A stretch of 56,163 bases of DNA from NCBI RefSeq assembly GCF_947495325.1, contig NZ_CANLYK010000005.1, positions 143,894-200,056 of the forward strand, written 5' to 3'. A program made the translations under genes and the position numbers. The first letter of the stretch is position 1. Every line of letters begins with the position of its first letter. Shown one piece after another: positions 23,321 to 31,556 of this stretch. This DNA is from an uncultured Allomuricauda sp. (GTDB lineage: Bacteria > Bacteroidota > Bacteroidia > Flavobacteriales > Flavobacteriaceae). Under the pieces are notes generated by a model. The model searched no databases. It was not told the origin of the DNA and saw only the letters and a program-made list of their open reading frames with translations.

Positions 23321-23466
23321 GCATTGGGTATTTTCAATGGAATACGGATCGGAAATTGCCGAACACGCAATTAAATGTACGCAAATAGATAGAATCATTA
23401 AAAAAAAACCACTATTTCATCAACTTTCTAATTTTTTGTAAAAAAAAGACTTTTTGGTATTTGGTA

Positions 23467-23540
23467 AATGTTGCGAAAAATGGGTCTTAATGTTGCAATA
23501 CATTTGAATTAATATGTATGAAATTGGGAATTGCAACATT
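23467..23540. promoter_or_regulatory. Candidate HTCS operator: inverted repeat plus upstream half-site
   Basis: An exact 11-bp inverted repeat has its left arm AATGTTGCAAT at 23489-23499 and its right arm ATTGCAACATT at 23530-23540. A partial copy of the left arm (AATGTTGC) lies at 23467-23474, in direct orientation 22 bases before it, about two helical turns. A smaller inverted pair, ATACAT (23498-23503) and ATGTAT (23514-23519), is nested between the arms. AraC-type proteins often bind spaced repeats of this kind. Assignment to the adjacent hybrid regulator is inference. Confidence 0.55.
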
Positions 23541-23572
23541 TTTACTCCAATTATGAGTAACAGTTATATTCG
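23541..23572 (+). promoter_or_regulatory. Possible SusC promoter
   Basis: TTTA (23541-23544), a 20-base spacer and TATATTCG (23565-23572) each differ by one base from the Bacteroidota -33 TTTG and -7 TAnnTTTG elements. The -33 element directly abuts the right arm of the inverted repeat, as expected of an activator-dependent promoter. The predicted transcript would have about 70 bases of leader. Confidence 0.4.
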
Positions 23573-23650
23573 AAATCGTTTAGTTTTAATTAAATCTTCT
23601 TCAGACGAACGAATCCATAATCAACGATAACTTAAAATTAAGAACAAACC

Positions 23651-26600
23651 ATGAAATTAAAACTAACATTGTTACTGTGCGCGGTTTTTATGTCTGTAAA
23701 GGCACAACGAACTATATCAGGACTAGTGACCGATGCAACGGGTACACCTATACCGGGCGTCAATGTGGTCGTTAAGGGTACAACAACAGGAGCAGTAACC
23801 GATTTTGACGGAAATTACAGCATTACTGCTGTTAGTGATGCCACATTGGTATTCAGCTATCTCGGTTTTAGCTCGCAGGAAATAGCGGTCAACGACCAAT
23901 TGTCTATAAACGTAACTTTGACAGAAGATATGAGCCAACTTGACGAGGTTGTGGTTATTGGCTACGGTACATCAACTAAAAAAGACTTAGTATCCTCGGT
24001 AGCCTCCGTTAAATCAGATGTTTTGGAAAATCAACCTGTGGCCAGAGTGGACCAAGCGCTACAAGGTCGCGCCACTGGTGTGGAAGTAACTTCCAATAAC
24101 GGTACTCCCGGTACAGGCGCCACAATTCGTATTAGAGGTAATAGCTCGATCAATGGTAACAATGACCCGCTTTATGTGATCGATGGTTTTATCGCTGGTA
24201 CCGGGTTCAACCTGAATACTATAAATGTCAACGATATCGAGTCCATTCAAATATTGAAGGATGCAACGGCCCTTTCCATTTATGGTACAAGGGGTGCATC
24301 TGGGGTAATTTTGATTACAACAAAGAACGGTAAGGGCATGGCCAGTGGCAAGCCTACAGTAACCGTTAATCATTACTATAGCTTGCAGAATACCGCTAAC
24401 CAAATAGAAATACTTGGGGGGCAGGGTTTTATAGACTACAAAAACGAATCGTATCAATTTGTGGCTGGACCGGATGGTTTTGGATTTACTGACACATCAC
24501 TACCATTGGTATTGGCCAATTCGCAAGAATCACCTACGACCGATTGGCTTGATTTGGTAGAACAACCCGGTGCAATTTCTAATACCGATGTATCGGTTGC
24601 AGGAAACTCGGAAAAAGCCAATTATTTTATTTCTGCCAATTATTTCAACCAAAAAGGTGTCTTACGGGGATCTGGTCTAGAACGTGTCAATTTTAGAACT
24701 AATGTTGACGTAAACGTTTCAAAGCGTTTCAAGACAGGTGTTCGGGTCAATATGACACATTACAAAATAGAAAACAACAAGGTAAATTATGCTAATATAG
24801 TAAGTAGTGTTTTGCCTATACGTCCAGTTTATCTAGAAGATGGCAGTTTTTCTTTTGAAAACCCAATAAGTGCTGGTTTAGAGCGTAATCCAGAGGCTGA
24901 TATACAATTACGGGTGGATCATGACCTGGTTAGCCAATTGATTACCAATGCATATATTGATTATGAAATAGCAAAAAACCTAAGGTTTAAATCCACCTTT
25001 GGTGCTCAACTTAATTATGTAAAGCAGAATAATTATTTACCGGGTATTTTACCCGAACGCCTCAATGGTGGTTTTGGTAGAATTAATACCAATTTCACCA
25101 AAAGTATCTTGAACGAGAATACGCTGAATTATGATTTGGATTTGGAAAACCATTCGCTAAAGATTTTAGGTGGCTTTACTTGGCAAAAGGATAATAACGA
25201 GAGTACGTTCTCCGAAGCGGATCAGTTTCCTAATGATGTAGTGTTGTTTAATAATCTTGCCTTGGGTAATTCAGAAACTTTTTTAGTCGGGTCCGGTTAT
25301 GGCCAACGAACGCTTACCTCGTTTTTAGGACGTGTAGAATATGGGTATAAAAGTAAATATTTATTGACCCTGGTAGGTCGATATGACGGGTCTTCCGTTT
25401 TTGAAACCGGAAATAAGTACTCGTTTTTTCCATCTATCGGAGCTGCATGGAACGTGGATGAAGAGGAATTCTTAAAAGACTCCGATGTGTTAGACCGCTT
25501 TAAGATAAGAGGTAGTTATGGTATTGTTGGCGAGCAGGGTGTAGCGGCGTACAACTCAATTGCAACCTATGCTAATACGACTACCGTTTTCAATGGCTCG
25601 CAGGTCAACGGGGTACTTGTAGGTCAAGTGCCAAGTAGAGGATTAACCTGGGAAACTACCAAACAGTTGGATATTGGTCTAGAGCTTGGCTTTTTGAACA
25701 ATAGGATATCCTTTGAAGCCGATTATTACAATAAAACAACGGAAGACTTGTTATTGGCCGTAGCCTTATCCGGTCAAGTTGGTGCTAACTCTACCACCCA
25801 ATTACAGAATTTGGGTTCAGTTCGAAATAGTGGTTTTGAGTTTGGACTGAACACGGTCAACGTTGAAAACGAAAATTTTACTTGGGAATCGAACTTATCA
25901 ATATCGTCAAACAAAAGTGAAATATTGGAATTGGATGGTCAAGAATTTATTTCCATTCAAAACACCGGAAACCAAGGAGGTAATTCTGCCCGTTTGATTG
26001 TTGGTGAGGCCTTGCCGAGCTTTGTAGGAGCAACCTATTTAGGTACCTATAAAACTGCCGAGGAAATTATTGCTGATGGTAGAGAGGGTGTTTCTTTTAT
26101 AGGAGGGCCTAGATATGAAGATTTAAACGGTGACTCTAACATCAATGGTGATGATTACGTGGTTCTCGGTAGCCCGATACCAGACTTCTATGGTGGTTTT
26201 AGAAATACGTTTACCTATAAGAACCTTTCTTTAGATGTGTTTTTTCACGGCAGTTACGGGGCTGAAATTTTTAATGTACGTACACAGACCGCCTATTATG
26301 GCAGGGGCGAACAAAATGTGGATCCTATAGTATTGCAACGATGGCAAGCCGGTGTAAACGAAACTTCCGATATACCACGTGCCGGACCTTCGAATAGCCT
26401 TTTTAACCCGAACAGTTCCTTGAATATCGAAGATGGTTCCTTTTTACGATTGAAAACAATGACATTGAATTATAATATTCCCCTGAAAGCAGGTGGCTTG
26501 AGCGATGTGTTCAGTGCAATGAACGTTTACGTGACCGGAACGAACTTATGGTTATTGACCGATTTTAGTCTCGGCGATCCCGAGGTCAACGCATTTACCT

Positions 26601-26704
26601 CGGCCAGTACCAATAATACTTTTGGTTCGGTATCACAGGGCTTTGCATCGGGGCAATACCCTTATGCAACAACAATGACTATAGGCGTAAAAGTAGAATT
26701 TTAA
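23651..26704 (+). CDS. SusC-like TonB-linked outer-membrane transporter
   Basis: A 1017-residue SusC/RagA-type transporter. A signal peptide ends at VKAQ (19). A carboxypeptidase-regulatory-like domain covers about 20-95 (RTISGLVTDATGTPIPGVNVVV, LVFSYLGFSSQEI), followed by the TonB-box-like segment DEVVVIGYGTSTKKDL. The plug (about 115-230) carries the SusC signature RIRGNSSINGNNDPLYVIDG and IQILKDATALSIYGTRGASGVI. The 22-strand barrel ends in MTIGVKVEF. With the SusD homologue 10 bases downstream it should form the SusCD complex that imports oligosaccharides across the outer membrane using TonB energy. Its order, directly facing the hybrid regulator, is typical of inducible polysaccharide loci. 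Confidence 0.97.
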   Translation: MKLKLTLLLCAVFMSVKAQRTISGLVTDATGTPIPGVNVVVKGTTTGAVTDFDGNYSITAVSDATLVFSYLGFSSQEIAVNDQLSINVTLTEDMSQLDEVVVIGYGTSTKKDLVSSVASVKSDVLENQPVARVDQALQGRATGVEVTSNNGTPGTGATIRIRGNSSINGNNDPLYVIDGFIAGTGFNLNTINVNDIESIQILKDATALSIYGTRGASGVILITTKNGKGMASGKPTVTVNHYYSLQNTANQIEILGGQGFIDYKNESYQFVAGPDGFGFTDTSLPLVLANSQESPTTDWLDLVEQPGAISNTDVSVAGNSEKANYFISANYFNQKGVLRGSGLERVNFRTNVDVNVSKRFKTGVRVNMTHYKIENNKVNYANIVSSVLPIRPVYLEDGSFSFENPISAGLERNPEADIQLRVDHDLVSQLITNAYIDYEIAKNLRFKSTFGAQLNYVKQNNYLPGILPERLNGGFGRINTNFTKSILNENTLNYDLDLENHSLKILGGFTWQKDNNESTFSEADQFPNDVVLFNNLALGNSETFLVGSGYGQRTLTSFLGRVEYGYKSKYLLTLVGRYDGSSVFETGNKYSFFPSIGAAWNVDEEEFLKDSDVLDRFKIRGSYGIVGEQGVAAYNSIATYANTTTVFNGSQVNGVLVGQVPSRGLTWETTKQLDIGLELGFLNNRISFEADYYNKTTEDLLLAVALSGQVGANSTTQLQNLGSVRNSGFEFGLNTVNVENENFTWESNLSISSNKSEILELDGQEFISIQNTGNQGGNSARLIVGEALPSFVGATYLGTYKTAEEIIADGREGVSFIGGPRYEDLNGDSNINGDDYVVLGSPIPDFYGGFRNTFTYKNLSLDVFFHGSYGAEIFNVRTQTAYYGRGEQNVDPIVLQRWQAGVNETSDIPRAGPSNSLFNPNSSLNIEDGSFLRLKTMTLNYNIPLKAGGLSDVFSAMNVYVTGTNLWLLTDFSLGDPEVNAFTSASTNNTFGSVSQGFASGQYPYATTMTIGVKVEF

Positions 26705-26714
26705 AAAAATAGAT

Positions 26715-28274
26715 ATGAAAACTAACTTGACATACAAATTTTTGATGCTTCTTTCAGGCCTTGCCTTGTTAGGCTCGTGTGACGAATTTCTAGAGGAAGA
26801 TTTAAGGGACCAGATTACGCCCGATGCATTTTTTACAAATGACTTAGAAGCTGAATTAGCGGTTAACGGTGTCTACAGGCTTTACCATGACAACAATCTG
26901 TACAGACAACGTGGACTAGATAATTATTATACGAGTATGGCCGATATTCAGGCAGCAAGTAGAAACGTGAATGGTGCGATACATAACTATCTGGTACAAG
27001 AACAGACCGCTGATGGTAATGGTACTTGGATTCAGTTGTATCGTGTAATAAACAATACAACTGAATTCATAGCGAATCTAGAGGGAAATGAAAATATTGG
27101 TCAAGATGCCGCGGATCAGGCAATTGGCGAACTTTTGTTTTTAAGGGCATTGGCGTACTACCACCTGACCAACCTCTGGGGTGACGTACCTTTCTATACA
27201 GAACCGCTACCCGTATTGGAAAGATCCGTCTTGGGGCGCCATCCAAAAGCTGAAATACGCAGTGCCATGAAGGCCGATTTGGCAACAGCCTTTAATCTTT
27301 TGCCAAGTTCATATTCTGGCAGTGACTTGGGGCGGGCAACTAAATGGGCAGCTGCTACCTTAAAAGCTAAATACCATCTTTTCGATGAAGAGTGGGCATT
27401 GGCAAAAGCGGAATGTGATATTGTTATTGATGGTGGTGCGCATCGCCTGCTTGATGACTATGCCGCTGTTTTTGATCAGTCAGACCCGGCCAATCAGTAC
27501 AACGATGAACATATTTTCGTAATTGATTTTGAAGCGGATTTGGGAGGTCCTTTGAATACCACACGAACTGATGATTACAATCCGCGTATTAGAGATGAAC
27601 CGGCCAATAGAAATAATGATACTATCGTAGACGGTGTTTCAGGTTCAAAAGTACAGATATTTCAGGGGCTTTTACGAGATATTAACGAAGACATGACCGG
27701 ATTCGGATGGTCAGTACCCTTGCCAGAATTTGCCTTACGGGAAAACTGGCAAGACGGTGATTTAAGGTATGATGCCACTATCGTTACAGAGTATTTGGGG
27801 TGGAAGCTTTCCTTTCCCTATTTTAGAAAAAACTGGAATCTAGACCAAGAAAATTCATTGCGTTCAAACCACCCCGAAAACTATATCGTTTTTCGTTTGG
27901 CAGATGTGTATTTGATGGCTGCAGAGGCGGAAAATGAACTGAATGGTCCAGGAGGTGCTTATAACTATGTTAACGCAGTAAGAGCACGTGCTTTTGAGCC
28001 CGATCAGCCATGGAGCGGCATGTCGCAGACCGAATTTCGAGAGGCGATGTACGAAGAGCGAAAATTCGAATTAAGTGCAGAGGGCCACAGAAGAATGGAT
28101 TTGATTCGTTGGGGTATATTATTGGATAGGGTGCAATCAGTACAGCACCGTGCTTGGAACAATCCCGCAGCCAATATTCAACCTTACCATGTATTGTTGC
28201 CTATACCTTTCAATCAAATAGAGCTTAATCCGGCGCTGTTAGAATCAGACCAGACCAATAACGGCTATAGATAA
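26715..28274 (+). CDS. SusD-like surface glycan-binding lipoprotein
   Basis: A 519-residue SusD/RagB family lipoprotein with a lipobox ending LLGSC (Cys22), followed by DEFLEEDLRD. Family features are the N-terminal TPDAFFTNDLEAELAVNGVYR, the TPR-like helical segment with GELLFLRALAYYHLTNLWGDVPFYTEPL (about 140-168), and the C-terminal block VNAVRARAF, EAMYEERKFELSAEGHRRMDLIRWG and LLPIPFNQIELNP. It should cap the SusC barrel and bind the polysaccharide at the cell surface. It is 10 bases downstream of SusC and is followed by a hairpin before the next sulfatase gene. Confidence 0.97.
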   Translation: MKTNLTYKFLMLLSGLALLGSCDEFLEEDLRDQITPDAFFTNDLEAELAVNGVYRLYHDNNLYRQRGLDNYYTSMADIQAASRNVNGAIHNYLVQEQTADGNGTWIQLYRVINNTTEFIANLEGNENIGQDAADQAIGELLFLRALAYYHLTNLWGDVPFYTEPLPVLERSVLGRHPKAEIRSAMKADLATAFNLLPSSYSGSDLGRATKWAAATLKAKYHLFDEEWALAKAECDIVIDGGAHRLLDDYAAVFDQSDPANQYNDEHIFVIDFEADLGGPLNTTRTDDYNPRIRDEPANRNNDTIVDGVSGSKVQIFQGLLRDINEDMTGFGWSVPLPEFALRENWQDGDLRYDATIVTEYLGWKLSFPYFRKNWNLDQENSLRSNHPENYIVFRLADVYLMAAEAENELNGPGGAYNYVNAVRARAFEPDQPWSGMSQTEFREAMYEERKFELSAEGHRRMDLIRWGILLDRVQSVQHRAWNNPAANIQPYHVLLPIPFNQIELNPALLESDQTNNGYR

Positions 28275-28286
28275 TAATTAATATAA

Positions 28287-28312
28287 TAGGGGTCGGGAAA
28301 TTGCGACCCCTA
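28287..28312 (+). promoter_or_regulatory. Intra-operon hairpin after the SusD gene
   Basis: A perfect 9-bp stem, TAGGGGTCG (28287-28295) and CGACCCCTA (28304-28312), with an 8-base loop lies between the SusD and sulfatase genes. No U-tract follows, so it is more likely to stabilise the susCD transcript end or lower downstream expression than to stop transcription fully. Confidence 0.55.
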
Positions 28313-28329
28313 ATTGTTCCAATCTTCAT

Positions 28330-29814
28330 ATGTCCAAAATCATACTTTTCTTTATTGGTGCTATCTGTTTGATTGTTCAAATGTCTTCCTGCAACAATGG
28401 GAAGGCCACAAATAGCACTTCGGCAAAAACACTTGAAAAGGATACTGTTACACCAAACATTATCTACATTCTAGCAGATGATCTTGGGTATGGGGATTTG
28501 AGTATTTATGGTCAGGAAAAGTTTAGTACACCCAACATAGATTTATTGGCTAAAAAGGGAATGTTGTTTACACAACACTATTCCGGAAGTACCGTATGCG
28601 CTCCAAGCAGATCAAGTTTATTGACCGGTATGCATACGGGCCATACGGTTGTTAGAGGAAACAAAGAAATACAGCCAGAGGGTCAATATCCTATTCCAGA
28701 TAACACCTATACTTTGGCAGAGGCCATGAAAAAAGCAGGATATACTACGGGAGTTTTTGGTAAATGGGGCTTAGGGTTTCCTGGTTCTGAGGGAGACCCC
28801 ATGAATCAAGGGTTTGATACCTTTTACGGATATAATTGCCAGCGTTTGGGACACAATTATTACCCCTATCATTTGTGGTCTAATAGGGACTCTATTGTCC
28901 TTCCCGAAAATAGTGGAAAGAAAAAAGGAGCATATGCCCCAGAACTAATTCATAAAGAAACGTTGCAATTTTTGGAGACCAATAAGGACAGGCCGTTTTT
29001 TCTTTATGTAGCTTCTATCATTCCCCATGCAGAATTAGCGGCTCCGGAGGAGTACATGGGGAAATATAGGGGAAGATATCCGCCAGAAAAAAGCTATAAA
29101 GGAGTAGATGATGGTCCTGAATTTAACAAGGGCCCTTACCGATCACAAGAAGAAACCCATGCTGCATTTGTTGCAATGATAGCTGTATTGGATAAACAGG
29201 TAGGCGAAATCATGGATAAGGTGGATGCTTTGGGATTGACCGAAAAAACGATTATTATTTTCACTTCGGATAACGGACCTCATGAAGAAGGAGGGGCAGA
29301 CCCCGAGTATTTTAATAGTAATGGTCCGCTAAAAGGTGTAAAACGAGATTTGTACGAAGGCGGTATAAGAGTGCCTATGATCGTGAGTTGGCCAGGCAAG
29401 ATAAAGTTGAATACCAGAACGGAACATCCATCGGCTTTTTGGGACGTATTCCCAACATTCTCAGATATTATAGGATTAGAGAAGCCTAGTAATTTGGATG
29501 GGATTTCTTTTCTCCCGACATTATTGGACAATGGAGAGGAACAAAAAAAGCATGAATACTTGTATTGGGAATTTCATGAAAAGGGTGGTAGACAAGCCAT
29601 AAGAAAAGACAATTGGAAAGCGGTACGTTATAATATTTTTGATAAGGCCCAAACTACATTGGAACTTTATGACCTTTCAAAAGATATTGCAGAACACAAC
29701 AATGTTGCAGACCAGCACCCAGAGATAGTAGAAGAAATGAAAATCATTTTTGAGAAAGCAAGAACACCATCTGAGGTATTCACCTTTAATCAAGGCACCT
29801 ATTTGAATAATTAA
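28330..29814 (+). CDS. Type I (S1) sulfatase lipoprotein
   Basis: A 494-residue sulfatase with a lipobox ending at Cys21 (QMSSC). Motifs are YILADDLGYGDL (metal site), the signature VCAPSRSSLLTG with modifiable Cys90, TGHTVVRGN, GKWGLG, GFDTFYGYNCQRLGHNYYP, SIIPHAEL, and the second metal site FTSDNGPHEEGG. The GYNCQR-x-x-HNYYP type of loop recurs in S1 enzymes annotated as galactose or N-acetylgalactosamine 6-sulfatases; specificity is not proven. It is the first enzyme gene after SusCD, 55 bases downstream across a hairpin, so it probably belongs to the same transcript at reduced level. Confidence 0.95.
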   Translation: MSKIILFFIGAICLIVQMSSCNNGKATNSTSAKTLEKDTVTPNIIYILADDLGYGDLSIYGQEKFSTPNIDLLAKKGMLFTQHYSGSTVCAPSRSSLLTGMHTGHTVVRGNKEIQPEGQYPIPDNTYTLAEAMKKAGYTTGVFGKWGLGFPGSEGDPMNQGFDTFYGYNCQRLGHNYYPYHLWSNRDSIVLPENSGKKKGAYAPELIHKETLQFLETNKDRPFFLYVASIIPHAELAAPEEYMGKYRGRYPPEKSYKGVDDGPEFNKGPYRSQEETHAAFVAMIAVLDKQVGEIMDKVDALGLTEKTIIIFTSDNGPHEEGGADPEYFNSNGPLKGVKRDLYEGGIRVPMIVSWPGKIKLNTRTEHPSAFWDVFPTFSDIIGLEKPSNLDGISFLPTLLDNGEEQKKHEYLYWEFHEKGGRQAIRKDNWKAVRYNIFDKAQTTLELYDLSKDIAEHNNVADQHPEIVEEMKIIFEKARTPSEVFTFNQGTYLNN

Positions 29815-29855
29815 GCGAATACGTGTTTACAATAGAGTAGTTGAGTTAGTTTTTC

Positions 29856-29887
29856 AAAGGGGTTTCTTTCTATCGGGAACCCTTTTT
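29856..29887 (+). terminator. Possible Rho-independent terminator between sulfatase genes
   Basis: AAAGGGGTTT pairs, with one bulged G, with the GAACCCTTT region about ten bases downstream, followed by a short T-run. This imperfect hairpin lies in the 119-base gap after the sulfatase at 28330-29814 and may attenuate rather than stop transcription. Confidence 0.4.
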
Positions 29888-29933
29888 AACTTTATCGTTA
29901 TCATTAAGGAAATGCATAATATCTACAATTGAA

Positions 29934-31556
29934 ATGAATAGAGACACTTTTTTATTTTTGGCCATTGTATGTTTATTGGGCTTATTTACTGCATGTAGAC
30001 AGAATTTAGGGGAAACTGAGAAAACAAGGAAAGAAGAAAATCCCAATATTGTTCTGATCTATGCAGATGACCTAGGTATTGGATTGTTGGGTCACGAGGG
30101 ACAAAAAATCATAGAAACGCCCCATATCGACAAATTGGCAAAAGATGGGTTGCGCTTTACCAATGCTTATTCCAACATGTTGTGTGCCCCCGCTCGGGCA
30201 TCATTGATTACGGGTCTTCATGATTGTCATCAGCAAAAATTTGAAATTACGTCTGGAGCCTTATACAAAAAAATAGACAGTAAGGGCTATACGCATAATA
30301 CGATTGGCGACATGATAGAATCGGCACTATCACCGGTACCCAAAGAGAGTATATTTCTTGGTCAGGTAGCAAAAGAAGCAGGATATGGAACTGCACAATT
30401 TGGGAAATTGGAATGGGGTTTCTCTGCAACACATCAACAAATGAAACGACATGGTTGGGATTCTTATTACGGGTATCTTGACCATGTACGTGCACATGGG
30501 TTCTATCCTCCATATTTATTTGAAAATGGTGATTTGGTTCCTATAGAGGGAAACACCTTAGCTAATGCTGGAAAATCTGGTGAACCAGAAACACCGGAAA
30601 ATTACAAAGAGCGAAAAAATAGGGATGGAAAGGAACAGTATTCACAAAACCTGTTTATGGACAAGGCGCTCCATTTTATCGAAGCCAATAAAAACAATCC
30701 CTTCTTTCTTTATTTTCCCACGCAATTACCACATGGCCCTGTAGCCATACCTAAAATACACCCAGATTTTGTAAATGATAACCGGCTTACTCCTATTGAG
30801 AAAGAATATGCGTCCATGGTTAAAATGTTGGATGATAATGTGGGGGATATCATGCAAAAATTAAAGGAGCTCAAAATTGATGACAATACAATGGTCATTT
30901 TTACCGCAGATAATGGTCACGAGATTTATTACGCGCAAGAGGGGCGTGTTCATAAACCCTATGCCAATATTAAAACAGGTGAAAGATTCGATAATGTAGG
31001 GCAAAAATATTATAGCCATTTATCAGGAGATGTTTTTGATGGAAACGGTAGCCGCGCGGGTCTAAAAAGGAGTAATCTTCAGGGAGGGATACAAGTCCCC
31101 ATGATTGTTAGATGGCCTGCTAAAATAGAAGCGGGCAGAACCAGTGACCGTTTAATTGCCAATTATGACATATTGGAGACCATCGCAGAAACCACACGGT
31201 TTAAAAAGCTTCTCAATACAGATGGAATATCGTTCTATGATGAATTGGTCGACGAAAGCGAAAAAGAGGAGGAACACGATTTCGTCGTATATTCCTCCTA
31301 TACTGGGCCCACTTTGGTCACCAACGAGGGTTGGAAAATCAGAACAGACCTTAAAAAGGAGGTATTCGAGTTATTTTATCTGCCCGATGATTTTAAGGAG
31401 GAAAAAGATGTATCCAAACAACATCCAGAAAAAATGGAAGCGCTTAAAAGCAAACTCTTAGAGGCCTGTGAGGGAGATTTTGACAACGGTTTTTTCAGCA
31501 ACAAGGGCAGTATTCTTAGCGTGTCCATTCCCGTAAAAAATGAGCATAGCGAATGA
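29934..31556 (+). CDS. Type I (S1) sulfatase lipoprotein with CAPAR signature
   Basis: A 540-residue sulfatase with a lipobox ending at Cys21 (LFTAC). The metal site is LIYADDLGIGLLG. The maturation motif is LCAPARASLITG (Cys84): the common CxPSR is CxPAR here, which keeps the Cys, Pro and Arg. Also visible are FGKLEWGF in place of GKWHLG, FPTQLPHGPV with the catalytic His, and FTADNGHE for the second metal site. A roughly 40-residue segment after that site (YYAQEGRVHKPYANIKTGERF onward) is longer than usual and may shape the pocket. It overlaps the following GH30 gene by four bases (ATGA), so the two proteins are translationally coupled. Confidence 0.94.
   Translation: MNRDTFLFLAIVCLLGLFTACRQNLGETEKTRKEENPNIVLIYADDLGIGLLGHEGQKIIETPHIDKLAKDGLRFTNAYSNMLCAPARASLITGLHDCHQQKFEITSGALYKKIDSKGYTHNTIGDMIESALSPVPKESIFLGQVAKEAGYGTAQFGKLEWGFSATHQQMKRHGWDSYYGYLDHVRAHGFYPPYLFENGDLVPIEGNTLANAGKSGEPETPENYKERKNRDGKEQYSQNLFMDKALHFIEANKNNPFFLYFPTQLPHGPVAIPKIHPDFVNDNRLTPIEKEYASMVKMLDDNVGDIMQKLKELKIDDNTMVIFTADNGHEIYYAQEGRVHKPYANIKTGERFDNVGQKYYSHLSGDVFDGNGSRAGLKRSNLQGGIQVPMIVRWPAKIEAGRTSDRLIANYDILETIAETTRFKKLLNTDGISFYDELVDESEKEEEHDFVVYSSYTGPTLVTNEGWKIRTDLKKEVFELFYLPDDFKEEKDVSKQHPEKMEALKSKLLEACEGDFDNGFFSNKGSILSVSIPVKNEHSE

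Noticed and set aside
24059..24457. A 132-codon open frame opposite SusC
   Set aside because: It is antisense to the conserved plug domain and has no recognisable motif.
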